A stretch of 59,966 nt of DNA from an uncultured Alistipes sp. (lineage in GTDB: Bacteria > Bacteroidota > Bacteroidia > Bacteroidales > Rikenellaceae). Each line of letters starts with the position of its first letter. The first letter of the stretch is position 1. A program made the translations under genes and the position numbers. The stretch is taken from assembly GCA_900553175.1 (NCBI GenBank), contig USCH01000005.1, positions 1-59,966 of the forward strand. The letters are read 5' to 3'. A model generated the notes under the pieces. The model was not told where the DNA came from and searched no databases. It was given only the letters and a program-made list of their open reading frames with translations. Shown piece by piece: positions 10,718 through 19,933 of this stretch.

Positions 10718-11178
10718 CGTCGGTAGTTTTTCATCGCCTTGTCCATTTCGCGGCGGGCATCGTTCTCCTTGAGGTACTCGCGCTTGTCGTAGGCCTTGCG
10801 GCCGCGGGCCAGGCCGATGACGATCTTGGCCAGCCCCCGTTCGTTGAGAAAGAGCCGCAGCCCCACGATCGTCAGCCCCTTGTCCTGCGCCGCACGCTGG
10901 AGTTTGCCGATCTCGCGGGCGGTGAGCAGCAGCTTGCGGTCGCGGCGCGGGGAGTGGTTGTTGCACGTCCCCCAGTCGTACTCGGCGATGTTGACGCCCC
11001 GGATCCACACCTCGCCCTTGTCGAAGTAGCAGAACGAATCGGTCATCGACGCCTTGCCCGCACGGATCGACTTGATCTCGGTGCCGACCAGCACGACGCC
11101 CGCAACCCACTCTTCGAGAATTTCGTAGTCGAACGTGGCGCGCTTGTTCCGGATATTTATCTTCTTTTGTTCGTTCAT
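10714..11178 (-). CDS. smpB: SsrA-binding protein SmpB
   Basis: A 154-residue partner of tmRNA in trans-translation ribosome rescue. Conserved segments: IRNKRATFDYEI, GVVLVGTEIKSIRAGKAS, FCYFDKGEVWIRGVNIAEY, HSPRRDRKLLL and the basic tail GRKAYDKREYLKENDARREM that folds into the A site/mRNA channel. Length is standard. No tmRNA gene was recognised in this window. It is first of a minus-strand unit with the HAD phosphatase. Confidence 0.97.
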   Translation of the reverse strand: MNEQKKINIRNKRATFDYEILEEWVAGVVLVGTEIKSIRAGKASMTDSFCYFDKGEVWIRGVNIAEYDWGTCNNHSPRRDRKLLLTAREIGKLQRAAQDKGLTIVGLRLFLNERGLAKIVIGLARGRKAYDKREYLKENDARREMDKAMKNYRR

Positions 11179-11347
11179 ATGTTCAAAAACGGCATACGAA
11201 TTGCAGTTTCCATCGCACGGGGTGGGTATCGGTCAAGGTAACTGATTCTTTTATCTTCGATATGTTTTACACATCTTTCTGTTTATTTTCTGTTTGCACA
11301 CGGTATGCGCAGTGATGCGTGTACGACCCGACACCCGCCCCTTTTTT

Positions 11348-13321
11348 TCACAGAATCAACCGCTGCAACTTTTTGGCCATCGTCACCTTGGCCCGGTTCA
11401 GCACCGTCAGGCGCTGCGTGATCTCCGCCATCTTTCCGTCGTCCAGCCCCTCGTCGCCGAGCTGCCCCTGCAACTCGCGGATCATGGATTCGATCACCTT
11501 CGACTTGTAGAGCGCCACGGCCTTGGGAACCCCCACGGCCAGCATCTCCGCCTCGCTCTCGACATGCACGTCCTTGCGGCGCCACAGCTCGCTCGGCACG
11601 TAGTTGTCGTCGGAGGTGAGCAGGTCCACCGCCACGTTGCACACCTCCGGGTCGGGATGGTTCAGAAACAGATGCACGGGCACCTCGACTCCCACGCCCG
11701 ACTGCTGCCACTGTGCCAGATAGGTCGTGCGTATCTTGTCGTAGTTGACGTTGTGGAACTTCAGATCGCCGTCGGCCAGCTCGTCGAAGATCACTTCGGC
11801 CACGTTGCAGGCCACCATCTGGCGCCCCTCCTTGAAGTCGAACGAGCAATGTCCGTATTTGAGCAGGTATTTGACCAGCTCGCGCTCCAGAGCATCCACG
11901 CCGCTGCCCGCCTCGATCCGCTCGGCGTATGCGACCTCGGGTTCGGGAGGCGTCTCGCGGCGCAGGACGGTCTGCCGCCGCACGAACTCGTCGGTCTCGC
12001 GGTCGCCGGTCGTCGACAGCCGTTTGCGGGCCACCTCCGAGATGAGAATCCGCTCGTCGATGTCCATGATGCGGGCGCACTCCTTGATGTAGACCGACCG
12101 CTGGATCGGATCGGGAATCTGGGCCATCGACTGCACCATGTCGCCGATGAGGCCCGCCTTTTTGATCGGGTCGCCCTGCGCGTCCCTGAGCAGCAGCTTC
12201 GCCTTGAATGCCAGAAAATCCTGTTCGTTGGTGCGGATATACTCCTGCAGCTCGTCGGCCGTGTGGCTGCGGGCGAACGAATCGGGATCCTCGGGTTCGG
12301 GCAGCAGCACCACGCGCACGTTCATGCCCTCCCTGAGGATCATGTCGATGCCGCGCAGCGAGGCGTGGATGCCCGCCGAGTCGCCGTCGTAGATGACGGT
12401 GATGTTCTTCGTGAAGCGGTTGAGCAGGCGGATCTGCTCGGTGGTGAGCGACGTGCCCGACGAAGCCACGACGTTCTCCACACCGGCCTGATGCATCGAG
12501 ATGACATCGGTGTAGCCCTCGACCAGAATGGCGAAATCCTGCTGCTGGATCGCCTTCTTGGCGAAATAGAGGCCGTAGAGCTCGCGCTTCTTGCTGTAGA
12601 TCTCGCTCTCGGGCGAGTTCTGGTATTTGGCGACCTTCTTGTCGGTGCGGAGCGTGCGGCCGCCGAAGGCCACGATGCGGCCCGAGATGTTGTGCACCGG
12701 GAAGATGACCCGGTCGTGGAAGCGGTCGAAAAGCGAGCCGTCGCGTTCGCTCTTGAGCGAAAGGCCCGTCGCGAGGAGGAACTCCTCCTTGTAGCCCGCC
12801 GCCAGGGCATCCTTCGACATGCGGTCGCCGCGGGCCGGACAGAAACCCAGTCCGAACTTGCGGATCGTCACGTCGGTCATGCCGCGCTGCTGACGGAAGT
12901 AGGTCATGCCGACGCTCATGCCCTCCGTCTCGTGATGGAGGTAATGGGCGAAATAGTCGGCGGCCCAGCCGTTGAGCGCGAACATCGATTCGCGGTCGTC
13001 GTTGCGCCGCTCCTCCTCGGGCGTCAACTCTTTCTCCCGGACCTCGATGCCGTATTTTTTGGCGACCATCTTCAGGGCTTCGGGATAGCTGACGCTCTCG
13101 TGCTCCATCAGGAACGTCACGGCATTGCCCCCCTTGCCGCAGCCGAAGCACTTGTAGACCCCCTTCGAGGGCGAGACGACGAACGAAGGCGTCTTCTCGT
13201 TGTGGAACGGGCAGCACGCCTTGTAGTTCACGCCCGCGCGGCGCAGGGTGACATACTCGCCGATAATATCCACGATATTGGCGGCGGCATAGATGCGGTC
13301 TACGGTTTCGGGGTCGATCAT
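11348..13321 (-). CDS. dnaG: DNA primase DnaG
   Basis: A 657-residue RNA polymerase that makes replication primers and binds replicative helicase DnaB through its C-terminus. N-terminal CHC2 zinc finger: Cys37, His40, Cys58 and Cys61 (CPFHNEKTPSF ... CFGCG). The primase/Toprim core includes FGGRTL, YQNSPE, the Toprim Glu in ILVEGYTDV and the metal-binding IYDGDSAG. A helical DnaB-interaction domain follows from about 450. The ATG at 13321 is chosen over an upstream TTG at 13330 because a -7 box occupies 13328-13335. It runs alone, with 169 nt before smpB. Confidence 0.97.
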   Translation of the reverse strand: MIDPETVDRIYAAANIVDIIGEYVTLRRAGVNYKACCPFHNEKTPSFVVSPSKGVYKCFGCGKGGNAVTFLMEHESVSYPEALKMVAKKYGIEVREKELTPEEERRNDDRESMFALNGWAADYFAHYLHHETEGMSVGMTYFRQQRGMTDVTIRKFGLGFCPARGDRMSKDALAAGYKEEFLLATGLSLKSERDGSLFDRFHDRVIFPVHNISGRIVAFGGRTLRTDKKVAKYQNSPESEIYSKKRELYGLYFAKKAIQQQDFAILVEGYTDVISMHQAGVENVVASSGTSLTTEQIRLLNRFTKNITVIYDGDSAGIHASLRGIDMILREGMNVRVVLLPEPEDPDSFARSHTADELQEYIRTNEQDFLAFKAKLLLRDAQGDPIKKAGLIGDMVQSMAQIPDPIQRSVYIKECARIMDIDERILISEVARKRLSTTGDRETDEFVRRQTVLRRETPPEPEVAYAERIEAGSGVDALERELVKYLLKYGHCSFDFKEGRQMVACNVAEVIFDELADGDLKFHNVNYDKIRTTYLAQWQQSGVGVEVPVHLFLNHPDPEVCNVAVDLLTSDDNYVPSELWRRKDVHVESEAEMLAVGVPKAVALYKSKVIESMIRELQGQLGDEGLDDGKMAEITQRLTVLNRAKVTMAKKLQRLIL

Positions 13322-13327
13322 AGTCTG

Positions 13328-13335
13328 CAAAGTTA
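13328..13335 (-). promoter_or_regulatory. -7 box immediately before dnaG
   Basis: TAACTTTG on the minus strand, then CAGACT and the dnaG ATG: 6 nt spacing. It excludes the TTG at 13330 as a start, and predicts a leader of at most a few nt. Confidence 0.55.
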
Positions 13336-13564
13336 CGAATAAATCACGATTTGCCGCACCGCCCGGCCGATTTATTTCGGAACGGAGCGCAGGAGCGGGA
13401 CGGAGCCATTTTTGCAGCCGTCGGGCGAAGCGTCCGCTGCGGACAAAGGCGGAAGGTCGGCGCGGGGCCGAAAGCCGGGGCCGGAGGTCGGGGCCCGGTT
13501 CCGGAAATCGCGGCGCCGGAAGCGTGCGGAACGGGAGGATGCCGGGAAATTTGGCGCTTCCCCG
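13336..13564. other. Divergent intergenic region dnaG/uvrB
   Basis: The stretch between the two divergent genes is GC-rich, with several purine-rich runs. No ORF with family similarity, RNA gene or clear repeat was seen apart from the promoter boxes at its two ends. Confidence 0.5.
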
Positions 13565-13594
13565 TTGCGAATTGCCGATTATGAATTAATTTTG
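13565..13594 (+). promoter_or_regulatory. uvrB promoter
   Basis: TTG at 13565-13567, 19 bp spacer, TAATTTTG at 13587-13594, then CATC and the uvrB ATG at 13599. Spacing fits the Bacteroidetes consensus, and the start codon falls at about +1. Confidence 0.65.
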
Positions 13595-13598
13595 CATC

Positions 13599-15665
13599 AT
13601 GGACTTCAAACTGGTATCGGACTACGCCCCCACGGGCGATCAGCCGGAGGCCATCGAACAGCTCACCGATTCGATCCGGCACGGCTCGGAGCACAACGTG
13701 CTGCTGGGCGTGACCGGCTCGGGCAAAACGTTCACGGTGGCCAACGTGATCGCCCGGCTGAACCGCCCGACACTCGTGCTGAGCCACAACAAGACCCTGG
13801 CGGCGCAGCTCTACGGCGAGTTCAAGAATTTCTTCCCGGAGAATGCCGTCGAATATTTCGTCTCCTACTACGACTACTACCAGCCGGAGGCCTATCTTCC
13901 CGCTTCGGATACTTATATAGAAAAGGACCTCTCGATCAACGACGAAATCGAGAAGATGCGTCTTCAGACGGTCGCCACCCTTCTGTCGGGGCGCCGCGAC
14001 GTGATCGTCGTGTCGAGCGTCTCGTGCCTTTACGGCGCCGGCAATCCGGCCGACTTCCACGCCACGGCCATCCGCATCGAGGTGGGGCAGGTCGTCAGCT
14101 ACAAGCACTTCCTCTACCGGCTGGTCGAAGCCCTCTACACCCGCACCGAACGCGAGCTGGAGCCGGCGACGTTCCGCGTGAACGGCGACACGGTCGACAT
14201 CATGGCCGCTTTCGGAGAGTTCGGCAACCAATGCTTCCGGGTGATGTTCTTCGACAACGAAGTCGAAGCCATCCAATCCATCGACCCCGTGACGGGGCAG
14301 CGCCTCCAGACGCTCGACCGGCTGACGCTCTATCCCACGAGCCTTTTCGTCACGACCAAGGAGCGCATCCACACCGCCGTGCAGCAGATCTATCTCGACC
14401 TGGGCCGGCAGATCGAATTTTTCGAACGTCAGGGCCGCACGGTGGAGGCACAGCGCATCAAACAGCGCGTGGAGTACGATGTGGAGATGATCAAGGAGCT
14501 GGGATACTGCCCGGGCATCGAGAACTATTCGCGCTATTTCGACGGCCGGGCCGAAGGCACGCGTCCGTTCTGTCTGCTGGACTACTTCCCGGAGGACTAT
14601 CTCCTGGTCGTCGACGAGAGCCACGTGACGATTCCGCAGGTGCATGCCATGTTCGGCGGCGACCGCGCCCGCAAGGAGAATCTGGTGGAGTACGGCTTCC
14701 GGCTTCCGGCGGCCAAGGACAACCGGCCTTTGACATTCAGCGAGTTCGAGCAGTTGCAGGGCACGTCGATCTACGTGAGCGCCACACCGGCCGACTGGGA
14801 GCTGATGAAGAGCGAAGGGGTCGTCGTCGAGCAGCTGATCCGCCCCACGGGACTGGTCGATCCGCCGCTGGAGGTGCGGGTGACGCTCAACCAGATCGAC
14901 GACCTGATCGAGGAGATCGACAAACGGGTGAAGAACGACGACAAGGTGCTGGTCACCACCATCACCAAACGCATGGCCGAGGAGCTGTCGAAATATTTCG
15001 ACCGCGTGGGCGTGCGCAACCGTTACATCCACTCCGACGTCGACACGCTGGAGCGCATTCGGATTCTGGAGGACCTCCGGGCCGGAATGTTCGACGTGCT
15101 GGTGGGCGTCAACCTGCTGCGCGAAGGGCTGGACCTGCCCGAAGTGGCCTTGGTGGCCATTCTCGACGCCGACAAGGAGGGATTTTTGCGCAACGTGCGG
15201 TCGCTCACGCAGATCGCGGGACGTGCGGCGCGCCATTCGCAGGGCAACGTCATTCTCTACGCCGACACCTGCACCGAATCGATGCGTCTGACCATCGAGC
15301 AGAGCAACCGTCGGCGCGAAAAGCAAGTGCGCTACAACCTGGAGCACGAAATGCTGCCGCGGCGCGCCCAGCGCAGCGGCACCGGACAGAGCACCCTGCT
15401 GAACGCCCAGCCGTCGGCGGCCGAAATCGACCGGGCGGCCTACCCGCTGGCCGAGGAGCCCTGCCTGGCGGCCGCCGACATCCGGCGCGGATACGGCGCA
15501 GGCGACGGCCCGGCACCGGGCATGGGGGAAAACCTCGACGCACTCATCGACCGGGCGCGCGAAGATATGGAACGCGCCGCCAAGGCACTCGATTTTCTGG
15601 CTGCGGCCCGTTTCCGGGACCGCATGTACGAACTGCAAAAGCTGCGCGACGAAAACCGGAGGTGA
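13599..15665 (+). CDS. uvrB: Excinuclease ABC subunit UvrB
   Basis: A 688-residue damage-verification helicase-like subunit of nucleotide excision repair, acting with UvrA and UvrC. Walker A GVTGSGKT at residues 37-44; the beta-hairpin that probes the lesion, YFVSYYDYYQPEAYLP, near 90-105; DEXH-type VVDESHVT; motif V/VI DVLVGVNLLREGLDLPEV and QIAGRAAR; and a C-terminal UVR domain (AAKALDFLAAARFRDRMYEL) that contacts UvrC. Length is standard. No LexA-like box was recognised upstream. Confidence 0.97.
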   Translation: MDFKLVSDYAPTGDQPEAIEQLTDSIRHGSEHNVLLGVTGSGKTFTVANVIARLNRPTLVLSHNKTLAAQLYGEFKNFFPENAVEYFVSYYDYYQPEAYLPASDTYIEKDLSINDEIEKMRLQTVATLLSGRRDVIVVSSVSCLYGAGNPADFHATAIRIEVGQVVSYKHFLYRLVEALYTRTERELEPATFRVNGDTVDIMAAFGEFGNQCFRVMFFDNEVEAIQSIDPVTGQRLQTLDRLTLYPTSLFVTTKERIHTAVQQIYLDLGRQIEFFERQGRTVEAQRIKQRVEYDVEMIKELGYCPGIENYSRYFDGRAEGTRPFCLLDYFPEDYLLVVDESHVTIPQVHAMFGGDRARKENLVEYGFRLPAAKDNRPLTFSEFEQLQGTSIYVSATPADWELMKSEGVVVEQLIRPTGLVDPPLEVRVTLNQIDDLIEEIDKRVKNDDKVLVTTITKRMAEELSKYFDRVGVRNRYIHSDVDTLERIRILEDLRAGMFDVLVGVNLLREGLDLPEVALVAILDADKEGFLRNVRSLTQIAGRAARHSQGNVILYADTCTESMRLTIEQSNRRREKQVRYNLEHEMLPRRAQRSGTGQSTLLNAQPSAAEIDRAAYPLAEEPCLAAADIRRGYGAGDGPAPGMGENLDALIDRAREDMERAAKALDFLAAARFRDRMYELQKLRDENRR

Positions 15666-15720
15666 TTCGGCCGCACGGACCGGGGCCTCTCAACGCCGAG
15701 GCGCAGCCGCCGTTCGGGCG

Positions 15721-16206
15721 TCACTCCGCGGCATGGCGGAAAGTGAAATACCGGGCGGCCAGGTAGCTGTAAACCGTAGTCACGAAAGTGGTCGCCACCT
15801 TGGCGGGCGTCGGCCATACCCCGCACACCTCGACGAAGAATTTCAGCCCCGCATAGGTCAGCAGCACCGACCCGCCCACCGAGAGGGCGTAGCGGAAGAG
15901 CTGCGTGCGGGTGCGCAGCGGCGAGCGGCGGAACGCCACGTTGCGGTTGAGCCAGAAGCCGACGAAGAAGGTCAGGGGGAAAGTCAGGGCCAGCGCCGCG
16001 ATGTGGGGCGAGACCGTGACAAAGCCCAGATCGAAATAGCGGTGTGCGACCACACCGTTATAAATCAGCGAATAACACAGCGGATCGAACAGCAGGTAGG
16101 TGACGCCGCCGCAGGCGGCATAGCGGAACACGGGAAGCGGCAGCATCCGCGCGGGCGGGCAGCGATGGAGCCGGTCGAGCAGCCGGACGATCCGATCCGA
16201 TAACAT
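15721..16206 (-). CDS. GtrA-family membrane protein
   Basis: A 161-residue protein with four hydrophobic helices (about 30-50, 60-85, 100-122, 128-148) matching the GtrA/DPMS family, which includes proteins implicated in flipping or positioning polyprenyl-linked sugars. The line FVGFWLNRNVAFRR and the ending VYSYLAARYFTFR are typical. It shares one base with the HU-SPOR stop (TGATG), so it is the last gene of lgt-HU/SPOR-gtrA. It converges with uvrB. Confidence 0.85.
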   Translation of the reverse strand: MLSDRIVRLLDRLHRCPPARMLPLPVFRYAACGGVTYLLFDPLCYSLIYNGVVAHRYFDLGFVTVSPHIAALALTFPLTFFVGFWLNRNVAFRRSPLRTRTQLFRYALSVGGSVLLTYAGLKFFVEVCGVWPTPAKVATTFVTTVYSYLAARYFTFRHAAE

Positions 16207-17258
16207 CAACGGGCGGTATAGGTCCACAGATCGGGGAACGACGACCGCCGTTCGCGGATGAATGCCGCACAGGCATCGGCATCCGCGGCATCGAACGGCG
16301 ACACCATCCATTTGCTGCCAAAACGATAGACGCCGCAGCGCAGCGACGGGTCTTTCGCTGTCGCCTCCCGAATGGCCCGGGCCGCATTTTCCGGGGTGCT
16401 GAACACGCCGATGACCGCATAGTGCCGTCCCGACACGAGCCGTGCGGGCTCATCGGGCGTTCCCGCCGCCGGATCGGATATCGGCGACGGCGCCTCCGCC
16501 GATACATCCGCCTGCATCCGCTCCGCAGCGGCAGTCCGTCCGGAGTCGCCCGCATGTTCGGAAGCACCGGTCGGGACGGCCGTCCCGGTCGCCGCTGCGG
16601 TTTCGGCCGATGAAGCGTCCGCTCCCGCTGCGGCCGACGCCGGATCGGCGGGAAGAGAAGCGCTTCGCCCCTCCGCATCGGAAAAAGCCTCGGCCCGCCC
16701 CTCCGTGTCGGAAGCGGTCTCCGCCCCGGAAACGGCAGCTGCCGGACGCACACGCGCCCCGCTTCCGAAAAGATCGGGATGATACAGATAATATCCGTAG
16801 CCGCCGATGGCGATTGCCGCCACGATGGCGCACACGCCGACCCACATGACCCAGTCGCCGCCCGACGACACGCGCACGGGGGCATGGCCCTGGGGGTTGA
16901 GCACCCGGTCGAACGCGGGATCGGGCGTGAAATGCTTGAACTTCAGCTCGCCGACCCCCTCGATCCGCAGCCCGTGCTCCCGGCCGACGGCCTCCAGCCA
17001 ACGGTCGTAGACCTGCCCGGCCGTCGCGGCGTCGCACTTCGCGGCGGCAGCGATCGCATCGGCGAGGGTCGTGCCCCGAAGCTGCGACGAAAAGACGACC
17101 GCCCGGTACGGAGGTTCGACCAGACGGCGCGAAATGCGGCGGGCACCCCTCCGCTCGACGGCGAGCGACCCCACTCCGGGCAGCGCCAGCGTTTCGCCCG
17201 CAGCGAGCCGGTCGCCGACCAGACGGCCGACTTCGGCGATCATCGGATTTTCGTTCAT
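16206..17258 (-). CDS. HU-like (CCDC81-type) and SPOR domain membrane protein
   Basis: A 350-residue Bacteroidetes envelope/cell-division type protein. Residues 1-60 and 60-118 form two HU-like modules (GETLALPGVGSLAVE; LADAIAAAAKCDAATAGQVY), then a single transmembrane helix (136-159), an Ala/Glu/Ser-rich low-complexity linker (165-265) and a C-terminal SPOR domain (HYAVIGVFSTPENAARAI, about 270-349) that in this family binds denuded glycan at division sites. Orientation is therefore cytoplasmic HU modules with a periplasmic SPOR domain. The ATG overlaps the lgt stop by 4 nt. Confidence 0.85.
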   Translation of the reverse strand: MNENPMIAEVGRLVGDRLAAGETLALPGVGSLAVERRGARRISRRLVEPPYRAVVFSSQLRGTTLADAIAAAAKCDAATAGQVYDRWLEAVGREHGLRIEGVGELKFKHFTPDPAFDRVLNPQGHAPVRVSSGGDWVMWVGVCAIVAAIAIGGYGYYLYHPDLFGSGARVRPAAAVSGAETASDTEGRAEAFSDAEGRSASLPADPASAAAGADASSAETAAATGTAVPTGASEHAGDSGRTAAAERMQADVSAEAPSPISDPAAGTPDEPARLVSGRHYAVIGVFSTPENAARAIREATAKDPSLRCGVYRFGSKWMVSPFDAADADACAAFIRERRSSFPDLWTYTAR

Positions 17259-18148
17259 CGGTTTCGTTTTTTCGTTTTCGCTCCGCCGCCGGACTGCGTT
17301 GCGCGGGAGTGCGCCCCGGCAGCGGCCGGCTGCACCGCAGGCCGTTTCAATCCCCACCAGATCATCCCCGCGCCCAGCAGGATGAAGGGGATGCTGAGCC
17401 ACTGGCCCATGTCGAGCGTCCAGCCCACCTCGAAACTCTCCTGCTCGGTCTTGATGAACTCGATGCAAAAGCGGGTGAGGAAGATTCCCAGAAGGCCGAT
17501 GCCGAACAGCACGCCCGGCCGGCGGCGGGCCAGGTCGCGGCCGTAATAGAGCCAGCAAAGCAGGCCGAACGTGGCGAGGTAGCAGAGCGCCTCGTAGATC
17601 TGCGTGGGATGCACGGCCGCAGGGGCGAACTCATGCACCCACTTGTACGAACGCACGAACTCGAAGCCCCACGGCAGGGTCGTCGCCGTGCCGAAAATCT
17701 CCGAATTGAAGAGGTTGCCCATCCGGACGACGGCTCCGCCGATTCCCACGGCGATCATGATGCGGTCGAGCGACCACACGTAGGGCAGCTTGTTTTTGCG
17801 CGAAAAGAGCCACAGGCCGATCAGCAGGCCGATCGCGGCGCCGTGGCTGGCCATGCCGCCGTCGCGGAATCCCGTAACGATGGTCCACGGGGCGCTCAGG
17901 TACTCCGCCGGATCGTAGAACAGGCAGTGCCCCAGGCGGGCGCCGATGATCGTGGCCAGCGTGCCGTAGAGGAAGATCGACTCCGAAACCCGCTCGGGCA
18001 GCCCCTCGCGTTTACAGAAATTGTCGAAAAACTTGGCGCCGATCAGAATGGCGATGGCCCACATCAATCCGTAATAGCGGATGTCGAGCGATCCGATGTT
18101 GAAAAACACCGGATCGAAATCCCAGACAATACTCAACGGCTGTATCAT
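17255..18148 (-). CDS. lgt: Prolipoprotein diacylglyceryl transferase
   Basis: A 297-residue inner-membrane enzyme that transfers diacylglycerol from phosphatidylglycerol to the lipobox cysteine of prolipoproteins, the first step of lipoprotein maturation. About seven membrane helices. Conserved elements: IRYYGLMWA, GARLGHCLFY, the H-containing DGGMASHGAAIG loop, and the signature GNLFNSEIFG; later HPTQIYEA. The many lipoproteins in this window are its clients. The basic tail after residue 275 is an extension. It is first in an operon with the HU-SPOR and gtrA genes. Confidence 0.96.
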   Translation of the reverse strand: MIQPLSIVWDFDPVFFNIGSLDIRYYGLMWAIAILIGAKFFDNFCKREGLPERVSESIFLYGTLATIIGARLGHCLFYDPAEYLSAPWTIVTGFRDGGMASHGAAIGLLIGLWLFSRKNKLPYVWSLDRIMIAVGIGGAVVRMGNLFNSEIFGTATTLPWGFEFVRSYKWVHEFAPAAVHPTQIYEALCYLATFGLLCWLYYGRDLARRRPGVLFGIGLLGIFLTRFCIEFIKTEQESFEVGWTLDMGQWLSIPFILLGAGMIWWGLKRPAVQPAAAGAHSRATQSGGGAKTKKRNR

Positions 18149-18272
18149 TTATTCGAGTTGAAAGTTTCGGTTTCGAAATTCCGCCGCGACGCCGCATGCG
18201 TCCGGCGGCTCTGCATCGGGCGGCGGTCTGCGGGGGCCGCCGCGCGTTTCGGCCTTCGGCGGCCGAGGCCGC

Positions 18273-19322
18273 CTACTGTATGTCCTGAAGCGCCACCTTG
18301 CGGAGCGTGAAGGAGAAAGTGCTGCCCACGCCCGGCTCGCTGCGCACCGTGATGCGCTCGCCGTGCGCTTCGATGATGTGCTTGACGATCGCCAGGCCGA
18401 GCCCCGTGCCGCCCTGTTCGCGCGAACGCCCCTTGTCCGTGCGGTAGAAGCGTTCGAAGACGCGCGGCAGATCCTCCTTGCCGATGCCCTGTCCGTTGTC
18501 CTCGACCTCGACGAGTATCTTGTCCAGCATGTCGCGGAAGCGGATGCGCGTCGAGCCGCCCTCCTTGCCGTAGCGGATCGAATTGATAATCAGGTTGACG
18601 AACACTTGGCCGATGTAGTGCTTGTCGGCCAGCACCCAGAAGGTCGAAGGCAGGTTGTCGCTCCCCTTGACCGATATTTTGATCCCCTTGCGGTCGGCTT
18701 CGATTTCGGCCTGCTCGGCGATTTCGCGGGCGAGCGCCACCACGTCGAACTTCTCGAAGTCGAGTTTGTTCATGCTGCTCTCCAGCTTCGAAATCGTGTC
18801 GAGGTCGTTGACGATGTTGATGAGGCGGTCGATGCTCTTTTCGGCCCGTTCGAGGTATTTGCGGTTGATGAGCTCATCCTCCAGCCCGCCGTCGAGCAGG
18901 GTGGAGATGTAGCCCTGCACGTTGAAGATCGGGGTCTTCAGCTCGTGGGCCACGTTGCCCAGATACTGTTTGCGGAAACGCTCCGCCTCCTTCAGCCGGG
19001 CGATCTCCCGGTCGTTCGTATCGGCCCAGGCGGTCAGCTCCTCGCCGATGTTCTCCACGCGCTTGTCCTTGAGCTCCGAGAAGATCTCGTTGGTGTGCAC
19101 GTCGCGCGAAAGGACGATCGAATAGATGGGTTTGAGCTTGTAAGCCACATACTTGCGGATGATGAAGAGCGCCACGAGCGCCACCACGACGAAAACTCCC
19201 GCAGCGACGCTGAGCGTCAGCCACCAGACCGAGCGGTACAGCGTCATGCCGACGGCCACGATGACCGCCGCCAGCAGGGCGATCCACAGCGACGCCCCCT
19301 CTTTGGTTTTGATTGTGACCAT
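18273..19322 (-). CDS. Membrane sensor histidine kinase (PhoR-like)
   Basis: A 349-residue kinase with two transmembrane helices close together (about 11-29 and 33-55) and almost no periplasmic loop, so it probably senses the membrane or the cytoplasm. HisKA box NVAHELKTP with phospho-accepting His126; HATPase with N-box VNLIINSIRYG, G1 EDNGQGIG, F-box and G2 GGTGLGLAIV. No response regulator lies within the window next to it. It follows riboflavin synthase by 10 nt and is therefore the third gene of the S24 regulator-ribE-kinase unit. Confidence 0.9.
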   Translation of the reverse strand: MVTIKTKEGASLWIALLAAVIVAVGMTLYRSVWWLTLSVAAGVFVVVALVALFIIRKYVAYKLKPIYSIVLSRDVHTNEIFSELKDKRVENIGEELTAWADTNDREIARLKEAERFRKQYLGNVAHELKTPIFNVQGYISTLLDGGLEDELINRKYLERAEKSIDRLINIVNDLDTISKLESSMNKLDFEKFDVVALAREIAEQAEIEADRKGIKISVKGSDNLPSTFWVLADKHYIGQVFVNLIINSIRYGKEGGSTRIRFRDMLDKILVEVEDNGQGIGKEDLPRVFERFYRTDKGRSREQGGTGLGLAIVKHIIEAHGERITVRSEPGVGSTFSFTLRKVALQDIQ

Positions 19323-19332
19323 GACGGAACGG

Positions 19333-19929
19333 TTATTTGTATTGTTGCATGAGGCGGGCGATGTATTTGCCCACGATGTCGAATTCGATATTCACGACCG
19401 AACCGACGTCGATCCGGCAGAAATTGGTGTGCTCGAACGTATAGGGGATGATCGCCACGCGGAACGACGACGGCCGCGAATCGCACACCGTAAGGCTCAC
19501 GCCGTTGACGCACACCGAGCCCTTCTCCACGGTGCAGAGGCCGCCTTCCGCCTGCGGCTCGTATTCGAAGGTGAAGTACCAGCTGCCGTCGGCATCCTCC
19601 CGGGCCGTACAACGGGCCGTCTGGTCGACATGTCCCTGCACGATATGGCCGTCGAGCAGCGCATCGGGTTTCATCGAGCGTTCCAGATTGACCAGATCGC
19701 CCACCTGAAGCGACCCCAAGTTGCTGCGGTCGAGCGTCTCCCGCATCGCCGTGACGGTGTAGGTGTCGCCCGCGATGTCCACGACCGTCAGACATACGCC
19801 GTTATGCGCTACGCTCTGGTCGATCTTCAGCTCCTGCGCGAAGTCCGCACGCAGCGTGAAATCCTTGTTCTGGCGATCCGCGCGGATGCTCACTACTTCC
19901 GCCATACGCTCCACAATGCCTGAAAACAT
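19333..19929 (-). CDS. ribE: Riboflavin synthase, alpha subunit
   Basis: A 198-residue enzyme that dismutates two 6,7-dimethyl-8-ribityllumazines to riboflavin plus the pyrimidine precursor. Two tandem lumazine-binding repeats are visible: MFSGIVERMAEV...SVAHNGVCLTVV and ...GHIVQGHVDQTA...GVSLTVCD. Length is normal. No FMN riboswitch was found upstream; the gene instead begins 4 nt after an S24-like regulator, an unusual partner for a riboflavin gene. Confidence 0.96.
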   Translation of the reverse strand: MFSGIVERMAEVVSIRADRQNKDFTLRADFAQELKIDQSVAHNGVCLTVVDIAGDTYTVTAMRETLDRSNLGSLQVGDLVNLERSMKPDALLDGHIVQGHVDQTARCTAREDADGSWYFTFEYEPQAEGGLCTVEKGSVCVNGVSLTVCDSRPSSFRVAIIPYTFEHTNFCRIDVGSVVNIEFDIVGKYIARLMQQYK

Positions 19930-19933
19930 ATCG

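Noticed and set aside
13322..13330. TTG at 13330 as the dnaG start
   Set aside because: It lies inside a strong -7 box; the ATG at 13321 is the better start.
13344..15638. Long open frame antisense to uvrB (about 760 codons)
   Set aside because: It mirrors the codon structure of uvrB. High-GC genes produce stop-poor antisense frames; the translation is His/Arg/Val-rich with no family signature.
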